This document shows, piece after piece, positions 10,740-21,729 of a stretch of DNA of 64,000 bases. The first letter of the stretch is position 1. Each line of letters begins with the position of its first letter. The translations under genes were made by a program, and so were the position numbers. Source of the stretch: Liquidambar formosana (lineage: Eukaryota > Streptophyta > Magnoliopsida > Saxifragales > Altingiaceae); the NCBI GenBank assembly GCA_039720395.1, contig CM077827.1, forward strand, positions 25,580,416-25,644,415, written 5' to 3'. The notes beneath the pieces were generated by a model. That model ran no database searches, was not told the origin of the DNA, and worked only from the letters and a program-made list of their open reading frames with translations.

Positions 10740-11795
10740 GACTTGGTAATCAACCAATCCAAGTTCATTTTAAATATCCCTTCAATCAACCCGGATTTAA
10801 TTGAAATTCACCCCGCGAATTTTAATTCGGAACACAATCAACCCAGATTTAATTGTAATTCGAAATTTAATCAACCCGGATTTAATTGAAATTCACCCCG
10901 CGAATTTTAATTCGGAATTTAATCAACCCGGATTTAATTGGAATTCACCCCGCGAATTTCAATTCGATACTCAATCGATCTAGATTTAATTCGAAATTAA
11001 ATCAACCCGGATTTAATTGGAATTCGAAATTTAATCAACCCGGATTTAATTAAAATTCACCCCGCGAATTTTAATTCGGAACTCAATCAACCCGGATTTA
11101 ATTGGAATTCACCCCGCGAATTTCGATTCGAGACTTAATCAATCTGGACTTAATTCGAAATTAAATCAACCCGGATTTAATTGGAATTCACCCCACGAAT
11201 TTCGATTCGAGACTTAATCAATCTGGACTTAATTCGAAATTAAATCAACCCGGATTTAATTGGAATTCACCCCGCGAATTTCGATTCGAAATTTAATCAA
11301 CCCGGATTTAATTGAAATTCACCCCGCGAATTTCAATTCGAAATTAAATCAACCCGGATTTAATTGGAATTCACCCCGCGAATTTCAATTCAAGACTCAA
11401 TCGATCTAGATTTAATTCGAAATTAAATCAACCCGGATTTAATTGGAATTCGAAATTTAATCAACCCGGATTTAATTGGAATTCGAAATTTAATCAACCC
11501 GAATTTAATTGGAATTCACCCCGCGAATTTCAATTCGAGACTCAATCGATCTAGATTTAATTCGAAATTAAATCAACCCGGATTTAATTGGAATTCGAAA
11601 TTTAATCAACCCGGATTTAATTGGAATTCACCCCGCGAATTTCAATTCGAAATTTAATCAACCCGGATTTAATTGGAATTCACCCCGCGAATTTCAATTC
11701 GAAATTAAATCAACCCGGATTTAATTGGAATTCACCCCGCGAATTTCAATTCGAGACTCAATCAACCTGGATTTAATTGGAATTTACCCCACAAA
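10740..11795. repeat. Element A 3' tandem array (modular ~25-33 bp units, periods 52/79/85/112)
   Basis: The array alternates two module types, AATCAACCCGGATTTAATT and AATTCACCCCGCGAATTT. The ACCCCGCG core recurs at 10810, 10895, 10947, 11059, 11111, 11190 and 11269, with spacings of 85, 52, 112, 52, 79 and 79 bp, so units are gained or lost as whole modules. Each module can fold as a short hairpin with a constant loop (AACCCG or ACCCCGC). Tandem arrays between the last gene and the 3' LTR are known for Tat/Ogre elements. Confidence 0.9.
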
Positions 11796-12038
11796 CTTCA
11801 AAATGCTGGATTCCCCGGAGGCCACGCATTACCTTCTGATTGCCCCGGAAAGGTATCACCATACACTATGAACTACGATAGGTCTGATCCTCATTAAGAG
11901 GTACGTAGGAAGTAGGGAGCTTCCCCTGATCCGACCTTTTCATACATACATTTGCATCATTTAAGGTTTGCATGAGCCAATTGGTCCAAAATGAGTGTTT
12001 CCGGGTCTTTTAATTTTGTTCGCTACACGAGCAAAATC

Positions 12039-12054
12039 AAAAGAAGGGGCAAAC
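12039..12054 (+). promoter_or_regulatory. Polypurine tract of element A
   Basis: AAAAGAAGGGGCAAAC directly precedes the 3' LTR start TGTTAACACCCC. It is the expected primer site for plus-strand DNA synthesis. Confidence 0.8.
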
Positions 12055-12199
12055 TGTTAACACCCCATTCTGTACCACTTGGCACCTCAAGCCACTTTCT
12101 GAGACCCGATGATGAAGGGCAGTAGCCAACGGACCATCGCAAGCACGCCCGAAGGACTCGCGAAGACACAGCAGGCCTTTGGCCTTGGTTCAATACCCC

Positions 12200-12257
12200 A
12201 TGCACGTACGTGCATGGGATATGCACGTACGTGCATATACCATGCACGTACGATCAT
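12200..12257. promoter_or_regulatory. Phased palindrome cluster A-6 (3 units) in LTR U3
   Basis: Units start at 12200, 12221 and 12242 (21-bp steps). Two are the perfect ATGCACGTACGTGCAT; the third ends ACGATCAT. It lies about 130 bp upstream of the LTR TATA box. Confidence 0.88.
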
Positions 12258-12387
12258 GCCTTCTCTTTTTGAATTCCATCTCTTCCCCCCGAAATTACTT
12301 CTTACCTTATACAGCCCCCACGCTGACAGCTGCTCAGTGGCGGCTGGGAAACCCTAGAAATCCCCGAATTAAACCCTAATCCCCGCC

Positions 12388-12395
12388 TATAAATA
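12388..12395 (+). promoter_or_regulatory. LTR TATA box of element A
   Basis: CCTATAAATACCC in the expected U3 position, downstream of cluster A-6. It likely directs genomic RNA synthesis. Confidence 0.75.
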
Positions 12396-12966
12396 CCCTG
12401 CTTTCATTCAAGAGAAGGGATCCGGATTTTGGCTATCAAAACCACCATCCTAGAAACCCTGAGACTGACGGCTGTGTCCACGAGAGGTCCGGAAAGCACG
12501 CTTGTGAAGGGACCGCTGCTGCCCAAACCTGAGGGTAACCATTCTCAACCCTTAATTTCGTTCTAGCATGATTACTTATAATATTGCATCTATCCTGTCA
12601 TTTAATACTCATAATTAGGACACGTTCAGATCTAATCCGGCACCGTTTTATTTGTGCATTTAAGGTTATGAAATGAGTTCCTCATCCATTTCGAATGCGT
12701 AGGGCTGCATAAGATTCATCCATTAACTCCAGCATTTTCTTCCACACATGATATATCTCTATCTGTTAATTCTCAGCATTTAATTCGCACGGTTTAGGCC
12801 TACAAATATCTGTTGCATCTTTATTAGCATCTGTGGTCATTTCGCCATCTAGATCTAGGATTTCTGCATCATTTTCAAAGCATATTTGAATCATGTGTAG
12901 GCTCTCAGGTATATAATAGCAGCATGTAGGTATAAATTGAAGCATATAGCACAGTGGTCCGAGGGC

Positions 12967-13024
12967 ATGTACGTACGTGCATGATATATGCACGTACGTG
13001 CATCTCATAGGCACGTACGTACAT
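12967..13024. promoter_or_regulatory. Phased palindrome cluster A-7 (3 units) downstream of the LTR TATA box
   Basis: Units at 12967, 12988 and 13009, 21 bp apart. The middle one is perfect. It lies about 580 bp downstream of the TATA box, so within the transcribed part of the LTR. Confidence 0.85.
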
Positions 13025-13457
13025 GACCCATATTTTTGCAATTTAATCCTCCTTTCTCTTTTGCAGGCAGTGTAAGTATTCTTGTTAGCCTTTCAAATCT
13101 CCTTTCTTGTATATATGTATATGCTCAAATATCTTGTTTTAATATCTCTGCATTGTGTGCCATTAATTGCTTCAGTGCTTGAATAGTGGTAGAATTCAAT
13201 TGAGTCCTTTCTAATTAAAGCCAATAAGTGTATGTGAGGCCGGATTTTAGCCGGGCGCAGACGGGTGCCTAACACCTTCCCGTCCGCGTACCTTAGCTCC
13301 GAACCTTGATTCTTTGGGTGATGACGAGTTGGGCCCTTGCTAGGGGTCTATCAGTTCCCGAGGCCAAAATCGGGTGGCGACTCCCTCTCCGCCCTAATCG
13401 TCCGCGGTTAGTGGCGTACTCTCGAGCCGGGCGTGGTGAAAGGACACGGCGCTCACA

Positions 13458-14150
13458 CTTGGTTAAATATATTCATCACTTGAATATATTTCTCCATTTC
13501 AATGGTATACTCATCACTTGAGTATACTTCTCAGTTCATTCTCTATCTTACTTAGTTAAATATATTCGTGACCTGAATATATTTCTCATTTTTCAAAAGT
13601 ATGTTCATCACTTGAACGTACTTCTCAGTCTTTCTCAATCATTAAGTATCCTCACCACTTGAGTATACTTCTCAGATTTCATTCTCAGATTACTTGGTTA
13701 AATATATTCGTGACCTGAATATATTTCTCCATTTCAATGGTATACTCATCACTTGAGTATACTTCTCAGATATTTTGTCACTTACTTGGTTAAGTATATC
13801 CATCGCTTGGATATATTTCTCCATTTCAAAGGTATGTTCATCACTTGAATGTGCTTCTCAGATTTCATTCTCAATCACTTGGTCAAATATATTCGTGACT
13901 AGAATATATTTCTCCGTTTCAAAAGTATGTTCATTCGTAGTGGCTTGAATATGCTTCTCTTGACAATCATCAACCCTCAGTGGTTTAAGTATACTCATGA
14001 CTTGAGTACACTTCCTTATTTCAGTCTCAGGTTTTCAACCTCCCATCATTGTTGGTATCAGTGTGTGATTTCTCCGGGCTTTTTGGCCAAAAATGGGTTG
14101 TTCTTTATCATTGGTTCACAAGTGTAACTTGTTCGCCAATGAGGGGCTTC
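13458..14150 (+). repeat. Element B1 3' array tail and polypurine region
   Basis: Degenerate twin-hairpin units of the kind AAATATATTCATCACTTGAATATATTT and GTATACTCATCACTTGAGTATAC run to about 14010, and the segment ends with AATGAGGGGCTTC just before an LTR. It is homologous to the array at 63280-64000, which identifies it as the 3' region of a B-type element into which element A inserted. Confidence 0.85.
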
Positions 14151-14743
14151 TGTCACACCCCATTTTTGCACCACCTTACTAGGGCTCATCATTTCATGCA
14201 TGTTTTTGTTTTGTTTTTGAGTCTAGTCACTTGCATTAGTTTTCTAGAGTCACAAGGACAATGGATATGAATTTTGGTTCAAATTGGAGTTGATCTTGAG
14301 GGATAATAAGAGCTTTTGTGACTTGAGGGGCATAATCGTCTTTTAAGTCCCAAACTTTTCATTTGACCTTGGAATGATCTCCAAATTGTCAATTGGAGTT
14401 CATATGGATGCATATGAGGTATTTCTAGGTTCAATTTGGTAAGTCAATGGCTCGGGATTAAAATGGCTCGATGTAGTTCAAGTTGGTTAATTGACCCTTC
14501 CTTGGGTTAGCTCTAATTGACTCACAATTACCAACCAAATCTTTTCAAATTGACTTTCATTAGTCATCATTTTACCCTCAAAAGTGTTTCATGAAGTTCA
14601 ATTTTGATATGGCCTGATGATGAGTTTAGTGTGGTCATTTACGGATTATCCTTGAAGAATTAGTGCGAATCACAGCATGAGATTTTTGGTTAAAATGAAA
14701 AGAAAATTATTTTATTAAATTAGCCATTTTTATCATGACACTA

Positions 14744-14801
14744 ACACGTGTACGTATGTGATGAGTGTGTGTACGCACATACGATACATGTGCATGCATG
14801 T
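14744..14801. promoter_or_regulatory. Degenerate ACGT-type palindrome cluster in L1 U3
   Basis: Three palindrome centres at about 14751.5, 14772.5 and 14793.5 keep the 21-bp step. The cluster is bounded by CTAACA/TGTTAG inverted arms. It occupies the position filled by GGTGACC/GCTAGCC clusters in the other B LTRs. Confidence 0.65.
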
Positions 14802-16440
14802 TAGCGGTCAGTCTCCCAATTTTTATAAAAGACAATTTCCTTTTCCTATTCAGATTAGAAGTCTTTTATCATTATAAAATACCTTTTGATTATTCTCCAA
14901 AGAAACCTAGTCCAGGAAGGAAAGGGAAACTCCAGATTTCAGCTATAAATACTCTCTTAATGTCTTTAAACAAGGGGGAGGAGAAGAGGGTTTGGAGGGA
15001 GTGAAATTCGTCATAATTCAGTAGCAGATTTTCTGAAAACCAGCAGTCGTATTTTAATCATAACTTTTTCATCCAAAGTCAGAATTTGATGAAATTAGTC
15101 TTGTTAGAAAGATAATTCAATTCTCTACAACTTTGTATTTCACAAGCTTTGTCCAAATCCAACGTTTTCATACCCAAAAACGCGATTGAAGTTGCTGCTG
15201 CTGCAAAGTGACGAAAATCACTTTTCTTTTCTCTTGTTCTCTTTTTGTTTTCTATTTCTTTTCAAAGTTGAGTGAGTTTTGATCTCTTTGCTGTGATACC
15301 ACTTTGACAAAGAGGAGGATTCGTGTTGGTTTGATTCACTCTAAAGACCTGAGGAGCCACGAACAATTACAAACACAAGGGGAGCCACTTTATGCATTAA
15401 TACTTGAGTGTTTGAGAGAGAATAAGGTATTCTCCTTCTCTATTCAAGCTTAAACTAGGTTTTCATATGGGTTAGGCTTATTGCATGTTAAAGGTAGCCT
15501 TTTTATCATGTATTAACACTCTAGCTAGTTAATATACATGGAATATCTATTTTTTATCTACTGTTTAGCATGCTTTAGGGCTGTCCTTTAGGTTTTTAAT
15601 GCATAGTTATGATTCTTGTGCTCCTGTTTGTCCTTGTGCTAGGATTAGTGTCATTGCATGTTAGAGTTAGGATTTTCATCATGTTATATTACTTTAGTTA
15701 GTTAATATGCATGATATAATTTCTGTTTAGTTTGGTTTTAGCATGATTAAAGTATGTCTTGTGAGTTTTTAAGCATATTTGTGAGTTTAGGGTTTTAGAG
15801 TCATTGTTTTGTGTTTGTTTTCATATAGCATGATAAAGTAGACTTTTTTATTTGGTTTTTCTTCGTGTTTGCTGTATATGTTTTTCATATGGAGTAAACA
15901 TGATAGTTTTGCATGCATGTTAGTATGTTTTAGTGTTTTTATGCATGATATGGTTCTAGGAATATGTTAGGACTTATTATTGTTCGCTGGTTTTGCTATT
16001 GGCATGCTTAGTGGATGATTTTAGATCATAATACTATTCTGTCCCGATTTGCATGTTAGTGTTTTTGCATGGTTTTGAGCACTTGTAAGGGTGCAAATAG
16101 GTGTGGTATTTGTCCTATGGCAAATAGGGCTGCTCATGTCTGAAATGGCTAATGCTTGGAGCAATTGCGCTCAGGTAAGCGGGTGTGAAGGTGCCCCAAT
16201 TCACCTTTCTTCCTTAACTCTTTCCCTTCTCCCTCTCTAGGGTTAATTTTTAATATGAATCTATGGTTTAATTAAAGGTTTCCTTCATAAATAAAATTCT
16301 GGTTTTTATTAAAGTTTCCATTTTGTGGATTTCTTTCCTAAAATCAAACTTTCTATCATATTCAACTCTTTTGATCAAATAAGGAAACCTAGGGTTTTAA
16401 CCATAGGTTTATATTAGGTCTTAACCCTAATTCTAATCGA

Positions 16441-16532
16441 ACTACGTGGACTTTGATCCATGTATTTCGCTGCATGGTACGTAGGCGCTCTTCGTGAGGC
16501 TCAAGTCCGTTCTAGGATCCAAGCATCCTAGG
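16441..16532 (+). promoter_or_regulatory. Conserved stem-loop block of B LTRs (example in L1)
   Basis: ACTACGT...ACGTAG encloses CCATG...CATGG, an outer GGACTT/AAGTCC pair encloses both, and CTAGGAT...ATCCTAG forms a second hairpin. The block recurs nearly unchanged at about 19597-19688, 22557-22650, 25375-25463 (minus), 37398-37490 (minus), 40576-40670 (minus) and 46290-46380, while neighbouring LTR sequence has diverged. Confidence 0.8.
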
Positions 16533-16964
16533 TTTATTTTTGTTTTCTTTTCTTCTTTTTCTTTTTCTGTTTTTATGTGCTTATTATGCATGGATGGATG
16601 AATGAAATATATGATATGCATGCAATTCTTGTGATGATATACTTGCTAATTTTTGTATGGGAAAGATCTTAATTTAGCCCAAATGAACTGAGAGACCGAA
16701 AAGGTGACATGGGTGCCTATAGGCTTTGCCTAGAACCTTCCCATGTCATAACTTAGCCTCCGAATCCCCGATTTCTTTGGTTTTCAAAAGATTGGTTTTT
16801 GCCTTTCCTTTTTTTATGGAGTCATTCAAATTGTTTTCTTAAAACAAACTATTTTTAGGGTTTTCCTTGTTTCCTTTAAAAAATAAGGTGGCGACTCCTT
16901 TCCTTTTTCTTTTTCAAACCCATTTTCTTTCAATCCCTTGTGGGCCCAATTTCCGGGGTTCACA

Positions 16965-17428
16965 CTAGCTTTGCATCATGAGAAGACCATGTGGATATCA
17001 CTAATGCAATTAGTGCATGGTAAAGGCATTTGCATGAGCGCACCAACGAATGTTGGCATGCATAGAAATGCATTCAATTCTTTGCTTCGATGAAATCGTC
17101 GCATGCTTGGATATGACGAAGTCTATCCTTATGGTTCTATTTGAGTTTGTTGGTATTAATGAGATTAATCCATCATACAAAATGTGTTGTTATATCACTA
17201 ATGCAGTTAGGGCATGGTAAAGGCATTTGCATGAGCTCACCAACGAATGTTGGTAGGTAGTCAATTCTTTGCTTCGATGAAATCGTCGCATGCTTGAATA
17301 TGATGAAGTCTATCCTTTTGGTTCCATTTGGGTTTGTTGGTATTAATGAAATTAATCCATCAAACAAAAATGGGTTGTTCTTTGATTATTGGCTCGCAAG
17401 TGAAACTTGTTCACCAATGAGGGGCTTC
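16965..17428 (+). repeat. Element B2 3' tail: two 197-bp direct repeats and polypurine region
   Basis: TATCACTAATGCARTTAG starts copies at 16996 and 17193 (period 197 bp). Each copy contains the small hairpin CCAACGAATGTTGG. The segment ends AATGAGGGGCTTC before the next LTR, the same polypurine context as in B1. Confidence 0.85.
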
Positions 17429-20109
17429 TGTCACACCCCATTTTTGTCACCTTAGCTAGGACATATCATTTCATGTAGGATTTTGAGTCCTTTTTGAGTC
17501 TAGTCTTTTGCATTGAGTTTCTACGGCATTGAATATCATGTGTATGAATTTTGAAGTGATTTGGAGTTCATTTCGATGGTCAATAAGAACTTTTGCGACT
17601 TGAAGGGCATAATCATCTTTTAAGCCGTATATTTTCCATTTGACCTTGGAATGAATCCCGAGTCATCCCATCAAGTTCATATGGTTATATAGAGTCCATA
17701 TATAGGTTCAATTTCATGAATTAATGGTTTAAGATCAATTCGGCTCGTAATGGTTCGGATTGGCTAAAAGTCCCTTTCTTGGTTTGCTCAAATTGACTCA
17801 TAAGACCCAACCAATTTTCTCTCAAATAACTTCAATTGGGCTTTATTTATGTCCTAAACATGTTTAGAAAGATCAATTTTCGATTGGGAAAGCATTCGGT
17901 TCGACCTTGTGTACAAACCCAGCTTAGCGACGGTGAAGCACCATGGTTAACCACCTTTGTAAAACCTAACCATGCACCCATGGTTGAGGATTTTTGTCCT
18001 AAAATGCTTAAAAATGTGTTCCCCTTCGAAACACGGTCGTTTTGGCTTTTATTTCGTCAAAATCGGACTTAATTTGAAGATTTTAGGACTTCTATAGTAA
18101 GTGGGAGTCAAAAGCGGAGCAAATATAGGAGGGCCTCGGGTAACCGTCCGAGGCTGGACGGTCAGCCGTCTAGGCCCAGACGGCTAACCGTCCAGGCCTA
18201 GTTGGTCACCCGAGGAATCCTTCTTTAAGTCAAACTCTGACTCCTCTATCCCTCTTTTGACGGTTTCCTCCGCCAAAACAACTTGTCTGAGCTTAGGAGT
18301 GTGTAGGTTTGAGTTGTTTGAGCACCAAGAGAGTCTCTAATAGCCCTAGGATCATTATTTAATGAATTAATCCTAGCCATTGGTTTAGGGGGTCAGTTCT
18401 CTATATAAAGGACATGATATTCAGCACATAGGGGGAGGTTAATTGCACTTTACACTTAGAGAGAGAAAGAGCTACGAGTTTGGAGAGCTAGAAGGACTTC
18501 AAGAGGAGGCTCTTCAACCCCAAGCAAGCAAGGAAACAAGAGGTTTGAAGACAAGGAAGAGTCTACAAGAGGTAAGCCTATCCCTTTAGTGCTGAACATG
18601 AATTCTCTGCTTCTCTTGCTTCTCTTTCTCCTTCTTCTTCTATGGTAGTTCTAGTGCATGATATAGCTCCACATGTTAGGTTAGTTCCATGTTTTTAGGA
18701 TAGTATATGAATGATTTTAGGATAGTTTATGGCTTTATATGCTTGACAATCCCTGGTTTACCAAGGATTTGATAGCCTGATTCACTCTATCCTCTTAAAT
18801 CATGCATAGTTCACATGTTTAAGTTGCTGTGATTATTATCATGAATTGATGCTCCTGTTAGTTAGTATATGCTATATGAATGATATTCATGAAAATTTGA
18901 GCATGTCTTAGAGTCGTTTCATAGGTTTTAATGCATAGTTGTGAGATTAGGGTTTCGATAACCCTGAAATCGTGTAGGTCTCATACAGCATGTTTAGCTT
19001 AGTTTTTTGGGTTGTTGCTCATCATAATCATTTTATATATGCTGCATATAGTTGAATCATGCTAGGTTTGCATCCATATAGTATATTTGATAGGTTTTCA
19101 TGCATGTTAGCTAGGTCATTGCATGTAGGATTGAGTTAGAGTCCTTAGTTATTCATTATTCTTGTTGTTTGCATGATTAATGGATGATTTTAGGCTTTGT
19201 CATGGTTCTGTCCAGATTAGGATATTGTTTTCTTTGCATGATTGTGTGCACTTGTAAGGGTGTAAACAGGTACAATGCTTGTCCTATTGCAAATAGGGCT
19301 GCTATGGTCTGAAATGGCTAATGCTTGGAGCTTGTGCGCTCAGGTAAGTAGGGTTTGAAGGTGCCCCAATTCACCTTTCTTTTCTTTCTTTTCTCTTCTC
19401 CCTCCTAGGGTTACTTCTTAATACAAGCTTATGGTAATTACCAAAGGTTCCCTTCAATATAAAATTCTGGTTTTTATCAAGGTTTTCCTGTTATGGAAGT
19501 TTTCTGTTTTGGATTAAATCAATATATTTTCAAATGAGGAAACCTAGGGTTATTACCATAGGTTTGTATTAGGTTGTAACCCTATTCTTTTTGAACTACG
19601 TGGACTTTGATCCATGTATTTCGCTGCATGGTACGTAGGCGCTCTTCGTGAGGCTCAAGTCCGTCCTAGGATCCAAGTATCCTAGGTTTTTCTTTTCTTT
19701 TCTTCTTTTTTCTGTTTTGTTTTGTTTGTTTGATTATGCATGAGATGATTCGATGTAATATATGATATGCATGCTGCCTTGTGATGATACATGATGATAT
19801 TTGAGTGGAAAAGATATTAAGTTAGCCCAATTAAATTAAGAGACCAACTCGGGCGATGTGGGTGCCTATGGGCTTTTGCCCAGAACCTTCCCACGTCGTA
19901 ACTTAGCCCCCGGATCCAATTTTCTGGTCTCAAAGACTTTGCTTTTCCTTTAATGGAGTCATGTGGTTTTGAAAATAAAACATTTTTGTGGTTTTCCTCT
20001 TTTCCCTAAAAAATGAGGTGGCGACTCCTTTTTGTTTGTTGTCTTTAAACCCCCCATATATATTTTTTGCCAAACTCTTGTGGGCGCCGCGCTTTTTCGT
20101 GGGTTCGCA
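17429..20109 (+). mobile_element. LTR of element B2 (L2, 2681 bp)
   Basis: TGTCACACCCC...GGGTTCGCA. A four-unit palindrome cluster of the GACGGTCAGCCGTC type is at 18135-18214, a TATATAAAGG box near 18414, the conserved stem-loop block near 19597-19688, and TGGCGACTCC at 20019-20028. At its end it passes directly into a second, 5'-truncated LTR. Confidence 0.85.
18135..18214. promoter_or_regulatory. Four-unit phased palindrome cluster in L2 U3
   Basis: Centres at 18142 (GGTAACC), 18163.5 (GACGGTCAGCCGTC), 18185.5 (GACGGCTAACCGTC) and 18207 (GGTCACC): steps of 21.5, 22 and 21.5 bp. The outer arms CTCGGGT and ACCCGAG are inverted repeats. Confidence 0.85.
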
Positions 20110-20773
20110 TCATGTAGGATTTTGAGTCCTTTTTGAGTCTAGTCTTTTGCATTGAGTTTCTATGGCATTGAATATCATGTGTATGAATTTTGAAGTAATT
20201 TGGAGTTTATCTCGATAGTCAATAAGAACTTTTGCGACTTTAAGGGCATAATCGTCTTTTAAGCTGTATATTTTCCATTTGACCATGAAATGAATCCCGA
20301 GTCATTCCCTCGAGTTCATATGAGTACATAGAGTCTATATATAGGTTCATTTTCATGAATTAATAGTTTAAGATCAATTCGGCTCATAATGGTTCGGGTG
20401 GCTAAAAGACCCTTTCTTGGTTTGCTTTAATTGACTCATAAGACCAAACCAATTTTCTCTCATTTAACTTCAATTGGGCTTTATTTACATCCTAGGTATG
20501 TTTAGAAGGATCGAATTTCGATTGGGAAAGCATTTGGTTCGACCTTGTGTACAAACCCAGCTTAGCGACGGCGAGGCACTATAGTTAACCACCTTTGTAA
20601 AACCTAACCATGCACCCATGGTTAAGGATTTTTGTCCTAAAATGCTTAGAAATGTGTTCCCCTTCGAAACACGGTCCTTTTGGCTTTTATTTTGTCAAAA
20701 TCGGACTTAATTTGAACATTTTAGGACTTCTGAAGCAAATAGAAGTTAAAACCGAAGCAGACTGAAGAGAGCC

Positions 20774-20853
20774 CTCGGGTAACCATCCGGGGCTAGACGG
20801 TCAGCCGTCCAAGCCCAGACGGCTAACCGTCCAGGGCTAGTTGGTCATCCGAG
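20774..20853. promoter_or_regulatory. Four-unit phased palindrome cluster in L3 U3
   Basis: Centres at 20781, 20802.5, 20824.5 and 20846: steps of 21.5, 22 and 21.5 bp, the same as L2 with point differences. Confidence 0.85.
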
Positions 20854-21729
20854 AGAGTCCGTCCTCAACTCAAATTCTGACTTTCTCTCCCTCTTTTGAC
20901 GGTTTCCTCCGCCATTACAACTTGTTTTCTCTTAGGAGTGTGTAAGTTTGAGTTGTTTAAGCACCAAGAGAGTCTCTAATAGCCCTAGGATCATTTTTTA
21001 ATGAATTAATCTTAGGTATTGGTTTAGGGGGTTAGTTCTCTATATAAAGGACATGATATTCAGCAAATAGGGAGAGGTTAATTACACTTTACACTTAGAG
21101 AGAGAAGGAGCTACGAGTTTGGAGAGCTAGAAGGACATCAGGAGGAGGCTCTTCAACCCCAAGCAAGCAAGGAAACAAGAAATTTAAAGACAAAGAAGAG
21201 TCTACAAGAGGTAAACATGTCTATTTAATGCTGAACATGAGTTCTCTACTTCTCCTTCTCCTTCCTCTTCTATGATAGTCCTAGTGCATGACATAACTCC
21301 ACATGTTAGGTTAGTTCAATGTTTTTAGGATGCATTATGAATGATTTTAAGATGATTTATGACTTTATATGCTTGATAATCCCTAGTTTACTAAGGATTG
21401 GATAGCCTTACTCTTTCTATCTTCTTAAATCATGCATAGTTCACATGTCTAGGTTGCTATGATAATTGTCATGAGTTGATGTTCCTGTTAGTTAATATAT
21501 ATGATATTCATGATATTCATGATAATTTGAGCATGTGTTAGAGTCGTTTCATAGGTTTTAATGCATGGTTGTGAAATTAGGGTTTCGATAACCCTGAATT
21601 CGCACAAGTTTCATACAGCATGCTTAGCTTAACTTTTTAAGTTGTTTCTCATCATAGTCATTCTATATATGCTGCATATAGTTGAATCATGCTAGGTTTG
21701 CATCCATATAGTAGATTTTATAGGGTTTT

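Larger units (their letters stand above)
12055..13457 (+). mobile_element. 3' LTR of element A (1403 bp)
   Basis: It starts TGTTAACACCCC after the polypurine tract and ends GGCGCTCACA, where the sequence switches abruptly to the 92-bp-type array of element B1. It contains a TATA box (TATAAATA, 12388-12395), palindrome clusters at 12200-12257 and 12967-13024, and a U5 block (GGGTGCCTA...CTTCCCGTC...CTTAGCTCCGAA) also found in B-type LTRs. TGGCGACTCC occurs at 13375-13384. The 5' partner lies outside the window, so the end is inferred from the TG...CA rule and the junction. Confidence 0.78.
14151..16964 (+). mobile_element. 3' LTR of element B1 (L1, 2814 bp)
   Basis: It begins TGTCACACCCCA after AATGAGGGGCTTC and ends GGGGTTCACA. 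It has a TATA box (CTATAAATACTC near 14943), the conserved stem-loop block at 16441-16532, and the U5 block with GGTGGCGACTCC (16887-16898). It is a 3' LTR, not a solo LTR, because internal 3' sequence precedes it and no 5-bp duplication flanks it. Its U3 carries an ACGT-type palindrome cluster, unlike the other B LTRs. Confidence 0.85.

Noticed and set aside
10740..11795. Centromeric or host satellite
   Set aside because: Position between the PMD promoter and the polypurine tract fits an element 3' array; a satellite derived from it elsewhere remains possible.
14151..16964. Solo LTR
   Set aside because: Flanks GCTTC and CTAGC do not match and a polypurine tract with array precedes it, so it is the 3' LTR of an element.
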